A stretch of 64,000 nt of DNA from Sediminihabitans luteus (lineage in GTDB: Bacteria; Actinomycetota; Actinomycetes; Actinomycetales; Cellulomonadaceae). This document shows, in pieces, positions 57,600 to 64,000 of this stretch; the first letter of the stretch is position 1, and each line of letters opens with the position of its first letter. The notes below the pieces were generated by a model. It was not told where the DNA came from and ran no database searches. It saw only the letters and a program-made list of their open reading frames with translations. Location: positions 558,001 to 622,000 of the forward strand of contig NZ_PGFE01000001.1 of assembly GCF_002797595.1 (NCBI RefSeq). Reading direction: 5' to 3'. A program made the position numbers and the translations under genes.

Positions 57600-58328
57600 T
57601 CAGCGGTCGAGTGCGCTGAGCAGCTGTTCCAGCAGGTCCGTCGCGTGCGCCCGCACGTCACGCCCCTCGGCGAGCGCGCTCACCGCGGCGCCGTCGACCA
57701 CGGCGACGACGAGCATCTCGTCGAGGCCGAGGCCGAGCACGTCGAGCATCTGCGCGAGCGCGGCGTCGAGCGCAGCGCGTCCGCTCGCGTAGGCGGCGGC
57801 GAGCGCCGTGCTGCGCGCCGCGCCGACGAGGTGCTCGTAGAACCCGGTGGTCGCGGTCCGGTCGCCCACGGGCAGGATCGCGTCGGTCAGGAGCTCGGCA
57901 CGGCGGCGATGCCCGTCGGTGCCGGGCCGGATCCCGTCGGCGACGGCCGCGCGGGCGACCTCGACGTGCTGCGCGGCGTGGTCGGCCCACCCGGCGGCGA
58001 GCACCGCGCCGGCCTCGGCGACGAGCTCGTCGAGGCCGTGGAAGTAGTACGTGGTCGCCGCGAGCGGGACGCCCGCCTCGGCCGCGACCGTGCGGTGCGT
58101 GAGCGCCGCGGGCCCGTCGCGCAGGATCACGTCGGCGGCGGCCCGCACGATCGCGTCGTGCCGGCGTGTGCCGCGGGCCTGGCGGCGCGGCGTGCTCCCG
58201 GTGGCCTCCGGGGTGCCGGCGGCCGCGGTCGTCGCGTCTGCGGCTGTCGTCGCGTCTGCTGCCGGCGCCTGTGCGGTCGAGGCGTCGGTGGTCGAGGCGT
58301 CCGTGGTCGCCGCTGCGGGCCCGGTCAC
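57600..58328 (-). CDS. TetR-family transcriptional regulator
   Basis: 242 residues. The TetR helix-turn-helix is at about 55-105 (RRHDAIVRAAADVIL, then LTHRTVAAEAGVPLAATTYYF). A ligand domain follows. Residues 1-50 are an Ala/Thr/Asp repeat-rich lead (DASTTDASTAQAP...) unusual for this family. GTG 58328 overlaps the SMR stop as GTGA, so the two are co-translated. It probably represses the SMR exporter or a nearby operon. Confidence 0.9.
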   Translation of the reverse strand: MTGPAAATTDASTTDASTAQAPAADATTAADATTAAAGTPEATGSTPRRQARGTRRHDAIVRAAADVILRDGPAALTHRTVAAEAGVPLAATTYYFHGLDELVAEAGAVLAAGWADHAAQHVEVARAAVADGIRPGTDGHRRRAELLTDAILPVGDRTATTGFYEHLVGAARSTALAAAYASGRAALDAALAQMLDVLGLGLDEMLVVAVVDGAAVSALAEGRDVRAHATDLLEQLLSALDR

Positions 58329-58651
58329 CGGTCACCGCCCGAGGCGAGGTTGAGGCCGACGACCCCGGCGACGATGAGGACGATCGACATCAGCTTGAGC
58401 ACGGAGACAGTCTCCCCCATCCAGATCATCCCGATCACCGCGGTGAGGGTCGCGCCGATGCCGACCCACACCGCGTAGGCGGTGCCCACGGGCAGCGTGC
58501 GCAGGGCGAACGCGAGGCCGCCCATGCTCGCGGCGAGGAGCACGACGAACGTGACGCTCGGCCACAGCCGGCTGAATCCGTCCGACGCCTTGAGGCTCAG
58601 CGCCCATCCCGCCTCGAGCATCCCCGAGACCACCAGCACGGCCCACGCCAC
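58325..58651 (-). CDS. SMR-family small multidrug/guanidinium exporter
   Basis: 108 residues, four helices. The helix-1 Glu is kept (VSGMLEAGWALSLK) and the GTAYAVWVGIGA motif is clear. The WALSLK context is like the SugE/Gdx subgroup, which exports guanidinium, rather than EmrE; not decisive. A single gene implies a homodimer. GTG 58651 follows CGGAGG. I see no guanidine riboswitch-like element in the short leader. Confidence 0.9.
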   Translation of the reverse strand: MAWAVLVVSGMLEAGWALSLKASDGFSRLWPSVTFVVLLAASMGGLAFALRTLPVGTAYAVWVGIGATLTAVIGMIWMGETVSVLKLMSIVLIVAGVVGLNLASGGDR

Positions 58652-58748
58652 GTCACACCTCCGGTTCGACCGTCATTTCCTGGACGACCGTACCAGATTC
58701 CCGTGCGGGCCGCCCGCACCGCGCTCCGCCGTCGACCCGTCGCCCGGC

Positions 58749-58754
58749 TAGGCT
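58749..58754 (+). promoter_or_regulatory. -10 box of menB (leaderless)
   Basis: TAGGCT, six bases before GTG 58761. Confidence 0.6.
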
Positions 58755-58760
58755 GAACAG

Positions 58761-59726
<966 letters not shown>

Positions 59727-59729
59727 GCC

Positions 59730-59936
59730 TCAGGCGCCGCCGACCGAGCCGAGGACGCCCTCGGCGAGCTGGACCACGACCGCCGTCACCACGCCCAGGA
59801 GCACCGCGAGCGCGAGCACCGCGCCCACCACGGCCCGGACCGTCGTGCGCCGCACCGCCCGGCGCTCGTCCCGACCGTCGATCGGCGGGACGAGCGCCGG
59901 GGAGAGCGGACGGGAGGAGCGGGCGGGCGTCGTCAT
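59730..59936 (-). CDS. Small single-helix membrane protein
   Basis: 68 residues from ATG 59936, with GAGG eight bases upstream. Basic N-terminal half, then one helix (AVVGAVLALAVLLGVVTAVVV, about 36-58) and a short Gly-rich end. No family recognised. Length and codon use look coding, and the gene sits tightly against menB. A longer in-frame start farther upstream would run through the repeat region at 60024-60093. Confidence 0.6.
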   Translation of the reverse strand: MTTPARSSRPLSPALVPPIDGRDERRAVRRTTVRAVVGAVLALAVLLGVVTAVVVQLAEGVLGSVGGA

Positions 59937-60023
59937 AGGACGATCCTCGCCCGGCGACCAGGCCCGGCACATCGTCCCCGCGGGGGATACCCGTGCGCGC
60001 ACGATGGGCCCTGAGGAGGACAA

Positions 60024-60093
60024 CCCCGCGGGCGACGGCCCCACGGAGGACCACCCCGCGGATGACGAACCCCGCGGACGACGAACCCCGCGG
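60024..60093. repeat. CCCCGCGG-centred 15/16-bp repeats in an intergenic region
   Basis: Five CCCCGCGG-like units (60024, 60039, 60054, 60070, 60086), spaced 15-16 bases, in the 183-nt gap between 59936 and 60120. CCGCGG is itself palindromic. No gene is supported here. Confidence 0.7.
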
Positions 60094-60119
60094 ACGACCA
60101 CCCGCCCGGGGGTGCGTCG

Positions 60120-61121
60120 TCAGCTCGTCGTGAACGACCCGCCCTCGCTCGGCACGAGCTCGACCCAGGTGCTGCCCGGCGCGAGCAGCGCGGGCTCGCC
60201 GTCCGGACCGGTGAGCGCGAGCACGGCCCCGACGTCGTCCTTCGACCACGCGACCTCGACGGCCTTGCCCTGCGAGAGCAGCAGGCCCGTGCCGGTCCCG
60301 ACGAGCTCCGACTCCGGGACGGGGTTCCCGGCCGGGTCGAGGTATCCCGTGTCGACCATGCGGACCGAGAGCACGACGACGTTCGCCGCCGTGAGCCGCG
60401 AACCGCCCGCGTCGACGGCCGGGACGTCGCCGTCCGAGCGTTCGTACGCGCCCGACGCCCACGTCCACACCGTCGTCTGCACGCCCGAGAACCTCGCCGT
60501 GAGCGTGCCGGCCGCGTCGCCGGCCGTCGCCGCGGTCGACTCCTGCGCGGACTCGGCGAACGCGAACTGCGCGGGCGGCAGGTCGTCGTGGTCGGCGTCC
60601 GCCTGATCCCAGAAGTCCTGCGGGTCGGCGTAGACGTCGTGCGGCGCCGCACGGTCGTCCGTGCGGTAGAAGCCCGGGTCACCGTCGTCCATCACGATCG
60701 CCTGGATGCCCGCGTCCGCGACGTCCGCGAGGAACGGGTCCTGCCCGCCCGTGAACACGAACGGCCCGCCCAGCGGGGCGACGACCGCCGGGTCCATGGG
60801 ACGCACCGAGCGGATCGGGCCGACCTCGCCCGGCACCTGCGAGTGGTAGACCGCCACGAAGCGCGTGATCCCGCCCTCGACGACCTCCTCCCAGACGACG
60901 TCCGCCTGGTCGAGACCCGTCTGCGGCCGGGCCGGGACCGAGTTCTCGATCTTGACCGCGAGCGCCGGACGCACCGTCACGTCGTCCGACCGCACGCCGG
61001 TCAACGGCCACGCGTCGGGAACGGCGGGCTCGGCCTCGCCGTCGTCACCGCACCCGGTGAGCGCGATCGCCCCCAACGCCACGCACGCCAGCATCGGACG
61101 GGTCCTCGTCGACCGGTTCAT
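60120..61121 (-). CDS. DUF3048 lipoprotein (YerB-like)
   Basis: 333 residues. Signal peptide with lipobox LTGC, Cys24 (about 8-24), so lipid-anchored outside. The DUF3048 domain at about 45-190 has VKIENSVPARPQTGLDQADV and RFVAVYHSQVPGEVGPIRSVRP; a C-terminal DUF3048 second half follows. Function is unknown; related proteins are thought to be cell-wall associated. ATG 61121 follows GGAGGG. Divergent from menE. Confidence 0.92.
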   Translation of the reverse strand: MNRSTRTRPMLACVALGAIALTGCGDDGEAEPAVPDAWPLTGVRSDDVTVRPALAVKIENSVPARPQTGLDQADVVWEEVVEGGITRFVAVYHSQVPGEVGPIRSVRPMDPAVVAPLGGPFVFTGGQDPFLADVADAGIQAIVMDDGDPGFYRTDDRAAPHDVYADPQDFWDQADADHDDLPPAQFAFAESAQESTAATAGDAAGTLTARFSGVQTTVWTWASGAYERSDGDVPAVDAGGSRLTAANVVVLSVRMVDTGYLDPAGNPVPESELVGTGTGLLLSQGKAVEVAWSKDDVGAVLALTGPDGEPALLAPGSTWVELVPSEGGSFTTS

Positions 61122-61174
61122 GGTGCTCCCTCCGCCCGCGCGGCGGGCGTGTGCGTGCCGCCCGAGGGCGAGCC

Positions 61175-61180
61175 TAGGCT
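61175..61180 (+). promoter_or_regulatory. -10 box of menE (leaderless)
   Basis: TAGGCT, six bases before GTG 61187. Confidence 0.6.
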
Positions 61181-61186
61181 GGGTCC

Positions 61187-62407
61187 GTGCCTGATCGTCC
61201 CACCACCCCCGACGCCCCGGCCGGAGGCACGCTGCGCGCGCCGTCGGACCCCCACGCGCTGCGGGCCGCGCTCGCCGCGGCGCTCGCAGGCGGCCCGTGC
61301 GTCGTCGCGGGTGACGCCCCGGTGGTCGGTGAGGTCCCTGCCGGGACCGCGCTCGTCGTCGCGACGTCCGGGTCGACGGGCACCCCGCGCGGGGTCGCGC
61401 TCGGTGCGGACGCGCTCACGGCGTCCGCGCACGCGACCCACGCGCGGCTCGGCGGGCCCGGTACCTGGGTGCTCGCGCTGCCGACGGCGCACGTCGCGGG
61501 CCTGCAGGTCGTCGTGCGCTCGGTGCTCGCCGGGACTCCGCTCGTCGCCCCGCCGCCCGGCACGCGCGTCGACCTGGGAGCGCTCGCTCGCCTCGTCGGC
61601 TCGGCGCCCGGGCCGCGCCGCTACGCGTCGCTCGTGCCGACCCAGCTGCACCGCGCGCTCGAGGCCGCCGACGCGGGCGACCCGGACGGCGCGGCGGCCC
61701 TCGCCGCGCTGCGCACCCTCGACGCGGTCCTGCTCGGCGGGGCCGCGACCCCGCCCGCGCTGCTCGCCGACGCCCGCGCGCGCGGCGTCCGGGTCGTGAC
61801 GACCTACGGCATGACCGAGACCAGCGGCGGCTGCGTGTACGACGGCGTCCCGCTCGACGGCGTCCGGGTGCGGGTCGGGGACGGCGGGCTGCTCGAGATC
61901 ACCGGGCCGACGCTCGCGACCGCCTACCTCGGGGACGACGACGCGACCGCGGCCGCGTTCACGACCGACGCGACGGGCGTGCGCTGGTTCCGCACGAGCG
62001 ACGTGGGCACGGTCGAGGTGAGCACGGTCGATGCCAGCCCTGGTCGCGCTGCGCGCGTCACCGTGCTCGGGCGCGCCGACGACGTCGTGCTCACGGGAGG
62101 CGTCAACGTCGCGCCCGCCGCGGTCGAGGCCGCCCTCTCGGGCGTCGACGGGATCGGCGAGGTGTGCGTCGTCGGCGTCCCCGACCCCGAGTGGGGCGAG
62201 GTCGTCGTCGCGGTCGTCACGGCCACGGGCGCGTCCCGCGACGAGCAGACGCTGCTCGGGCGGGCCCGCGTGCGCGTCGCGACTACCCTGGGTTCGCCCT
62301 GGGCGCCCCGCCACCTGCTCGTCGTCGACGCGCTCTGGCACCGCGGACCGGGCAAGATCGACCGGTCGGCCGTGCGTGCCCACGCGACGCGCGCGCTCGG
62401 CCGGTGA
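61187..62407 (+). CDS. menE: o-Succinylbenzoate-CoA ligase
   Basis: 406 residues, acyl-adenylate enzyme, shorter than usual because the N-terminal domain is trimmed. ATP loop VVATSGSTGTPRGVALG (about 57-73), TYGMTETSGG (about 205-214) and the C-terminal Lys region HRGPGKIDRSAVRAH. It activates o-succinylbenzoate for MenB. GTG 61187 is leaderless by pattern. menA follows. Confidence 0.94.
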   Translation: MPDRPTTPDAPAGGTLRAPSDPHALRAALAAALAGGPCVVAGDAPVVGEVPAGTALVVATSGSTGTPRGVALGADALTASAHATHARLGGPGTWVLALPTAHVAGLQVVVRSVLAGTPLVAPPPGTRVDLGALARLVGSAPGPRRYASLVPTQLHRALEAADAGDPDGAAALAALRTLDAVLLGGAATPPALLADARARGVRVVTTYGMTETSGGCVYDGVPLDGVRVRVGDGGLLEITGPTLATAYLGDDDATAAAFTTDATGVRWFRTSDVGTVEVSTVDASPGRAARVTVLGRADDVVLTGGVNVAPAAVEAALSGVDGIGEVCVVGVPDPEWGEVVVAVVTATGASRDEQTLLGRARVRVATTLGSPWAPRHLLVVDALWHRGPGKIDRSAVRAHATRALGR

Positions 62408-62466
62408 CCACGACCGACCCGCCCGGGACCCTCCCCGCCCCGGCCCGCACCACAGACAGGACACGC

Positions 62467-63336
62467 ATGGCCTCCGCCTCCGAGTGGCTCCAGGGCGCTC
62501 GACCCCGCACGCTGCCCGCCGCCGCCGCCCCCGTGATCGTCGGGACCGGCGCCGCCGCCTACGCTGACGGGTTCGACCTGCTGCGCGCGCTGCTCGCCCT
62601 CGGCGTCGCGCTCGCCCTGCAGGTGGGCGTCAACTACGCCAACGACTACTCGGACGGCGTGCGCGGCACCGACGTCGACCGGGTCGGGCCGCTGCGGCTG
62701 ACCGCCACGGGGCTCGTGCCCCCGCGTCAGGTCAAGGTCGCGGCGTTCGCCGCGTTCGGCGTCGCCGCGGTGCTCGGACTCGTCATCGTCGTGCTCAGCG
62801 GGCACTGGTGGCTGCTCGCCGTGGGTGCGGCGTGCGTGGTCGCCGCCTGGTACTACACGGGCGGCAAGACCCCGTACGGGTACCTCGGGCTCGGCGAGGT
62901 GGGGGTGTTCGTGTTCTTCGGCCTCGTCGCGACCGTGGGCACGACCTACGTGCAGGCGGACGCCGTCCCCTGGGTCGCGTGGGTGGGCGCGGTCGCGGTG
63001 GGGCTCATCGCGTGCGCGATCCTCATGGTCAACAACGTGCGCGACATCCCGACCGACGCGGTCGCGGGCAAGCGCACGCTCGCCGTGCGCCTGGGCGACC
63101 GGCGGGCGCGGTTCGCGTACGCGGCGCTCGTCTGGCTGCCGCTCGTGCTCGGGCTCACGTGCGCGGCGGTCGCGCCGTGGAGCTTCCTGCTGATCCTGCT
63201 GCTCGCCCCCGCCGCGGTGCTGACGGTGCCCGTCGTCGCGGGCGCGCGGGGACGCGCGCTCGTGCCCGTGCTCGCCGGCACGGGCATGTACGAGCTCGCG
63301 TTCGGGGTGCTGCTGGGCCTGGGGCTCGCGCTCTAG
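62467..63336 (+). CDS. menA: 1,4-Dihydroxy-2-naphthoate polyprenyltransferase
   Basis: 289 residues, UbiA fold with eight to nine helices. First Asp-rich motif NYANDYSDGVRGTD and second NVRDIPTDAVAGKRTLAVRL bind the prenyl diphosphate through Mg. It joins the prenyl chain made by grcC to dihydroxynaphthoate. ATG 62467 chosen; an upstream GTG at 62404 overlaps the menE stop as GTGA and would add 21 residues. Confidence 0.95.
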   Translation: MASASEWLQGARPRTLPAAAAPVIVGTGAAAYADGFDLLRALLALGVALALQVGVNYANDYSDGVRGTDVDRVGPLRLTATGLVPPRQVKVAAFAAFGVAAVLGLVIVVLSGHWWLLAVGAACVVAAWYYTGGKTPYGYLGLGEVGVFVFFGLVATVGTTYVQADAVPWVAWVGAVAVGLIACAILMVNNVRDIPTDAVAGKRTLAVRLGDRRARFAYAALVWLPLVLGLTCAAVAPWSFLLILLLAPAAVLTVPVVAGARGRALVPVLAGTGMYELAFGVLLGLGLAL

Positions 63337-63358
63337 CCCGGCGTCAGGCGGACGGTCC

Positions 63359-63658
63359 TCAGCCCGCGGAGCGCTGCGCGTCGTCCGCGGCGTCCTCGGC
63401 GGCGTCGTCGTCCGCCAGACCGCGCTGGAACCGGCTGCCCTTGCCGTCGGCCTTGAGCTCGCGACGACGCTCGCCGCGCGTCGCGAGGTAGGTCGCCGCG
63501 GCGTCGCGGGGCTTGGCGAGCAGCAGGTACGACAGGAGCAGCGCGACGACCGCGGCCAGGAGCACGAGCAGCCAGTCGCGTACGCCCGCGAGGTAGAGAC
63601 CGCCGAGGGCGGCGGCGAACAGCAGCAGGCGCAGGACGGTGTAGGTCACGAGGGGCAC
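63359..63658 (-). CDS. DUF4229 small membrane protein
   Basis: 99 residues: two close helices (about 4-45, VLRLLLFAAALGGLYLAG, then LLVLLAAVVALLLSYLLL) and a charged cytoplasmic tail (KPRDAAATYLATRGERRREL). Matches the actinobacterial DUF4229 layout, function unknown. GTG 63658 lies seven bases after TACCCT. Often found beside menA in actinobacteria. Confidence 0.8.
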   Translation of the reverse strand: MPLVTYTVLRLLLFAAALGGLYLAGVRDWLLVLLAAVVALLLSYLLLAKPRDAAATYLATRGERRRELKADGKGSRFQRGLADDDAAEDAADDAQRSAG

Positions 63659-63665
63659 GCTTCCC

Positions 63666-63671
63666 AGGGTA
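63666..63671 (-). promoter_or_regulatory. -10 box of the DUF4229 gene (leaderless)
   Basis: TACCCT on the minus strand, seven bases before GTG 63658; six bases from the divergent TAGGCT box. Confidence 0.5.
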
Positions 63672-63677
63672 GGCGCA

Positions 63678-63683
63678 TAGGCT
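63678..63683 (+). promoter_or_regulatory. -10 box of the PLDc_N gene (leaderless)
   Basis: TAGGCT, six bases before ATG 63690. Confidence 0.55.
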
Positions 63684-63689
63684 GGGTGC

Positions 63690-64000
63690 ATGTTCCGCCT
63701 CGTCATGGTCCTGGCCGCCGTCGGCCTCGCCGTCTACGCCCTCGCCGACTGCGCGAGCAGCGACTCGAACGAGCGCGGGGGTGCCCCGAAGTGGCTGTGG
63801 TACCTGATCATCGTCGTGCTGCCGCTGTTCGGTCCGCTCGCCTGGATCCTCTCCCGGCGCTCGCGCACGACCCGGGTCGCCGGGACCGGCTCGCGCCCCG
63901 CACGGGGCGCCCAGCGTCGCGGCCCGGTCGCGCCCGACGACGACCCCGACTTCCTGTGGAAGCTCGAGCAGGAGCGCCGTCGCCGCGAGCGCGAGTCGGG
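63690..64000 (+). CDS. PLDc_N-domain membrane protein, 3' end beyond window
   Basis: 103 codons visible, no stop before the right edge. Helix 1 (about 3-20), the family pattern ALADCASSDSNERGGAPKWL, and helix 2 (WYLIIVVLPLFGPLAWIL). The rest is Arg-rich with an acidic patch (DDDPDFLWKLEQERRRRE). This is the phospholipase D nuclease N-terminal-like domain found alone in small actinobacterial proteins, not an active phospholipase. Beside menA in many actinobacteria. Confidence 0.82.
   Translation, partial: MFRLVMVLAAVGLAVYALADCASSDSNERGGAPKWLWYLIIVVLPLFGPLAWILSRRSRTTRVAGTGSRPARGAQRRGPVAPDDDPDFLWKLEQERRRRERES

Noticed and set aside
58652-58760. A guanidine riboswitch in front of the SMR gene
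   Set aside because: The leader after the likely TACGGT box is only about 30 nt, too short for a known guanidine riboswitch, and no conserved core was seen.

Overview
The window reads as the chromosome of a high-GC Gram-positive actinobacterium. GC looks well above 70% by eye (not computed), GTG starts are frequent, and four-base ATGA/GTGA gene overlaps are everywhere. Gene content (WXG100/EccC secretion genes, a Ser/Thr kinase with FHA proteins, a 14-subunit complex I beside menaquinone genes) fits Micrococcales, most likely a Cellulomonas-like organism; the genus is inference. I see no rRNA, tRNA, CRISPR array, insertion sequence or prophage, and no gene-free stretch over 300 bases.

Region 1 (1-24.7 kb) is the most unusual. 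A minus-strand gene series starts with a giant Ig-like/FN3 surface protein and continues with MoxR, DUF58, a transglutaminase-like membrane protein that lacks its catalytic Cys, an RDD+FHA protein, a PP2C phosphatase, a zinc-ribbon/FHA protein, a Ser/Thr kinase, an FHA protein and a 1485-residue EccC-like ATPase. Two WXG100-type small proteins and the N-terminal part of a WXG-domain putative effector follow. It resembles the kinase/FN3/MoxR/DUF58/transglutaminase/phosphatase cluster (called PFNA) known from bifidobacteria, here physically continuous with a minimal type VII secretion module. Two near-identical palindromes (ATGGGGAG-NN-CTCCCC) lie upstream of the two WXG100-type promoters.

Region 2 (24.8-44.7 kb) is respiratory: grcC (polyprenyl diphosphate synthase), nuoN to nuoA on the minus strand (transcribed A to N), menJ and menG. 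A near-consensus Rex operator (TTGTGA-N6-TCACAA) lies just downstream of the predicted menJ-nuo promoter, so NADH/NAD+ control of complex I and menaquinone reduction is likely. The remaining menaquinone genes (menF, menD, menC, menB, menE, menA) are scattered through 44.7-63.3 kb, so nearly the whole pathway from chorismate is here except menH and menI.

Region 3 (46-64 kb) interleaves these with a GNAT acetyltransferase, a secreted subtilisin-like protease divergent from a LuxR-type regulator, an HtrA-like protease, a YbjN protein, an SMR transporter with a TetR regulator, a DUF3048 lipoprotein and small membrane proteins.

A recurrent pattern is leaderless promoters: at about a dozen genes a TANNNT-like -10 box lies only 6-8 nt before the start codon. 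Strong stem-loops mark the ends of several units.
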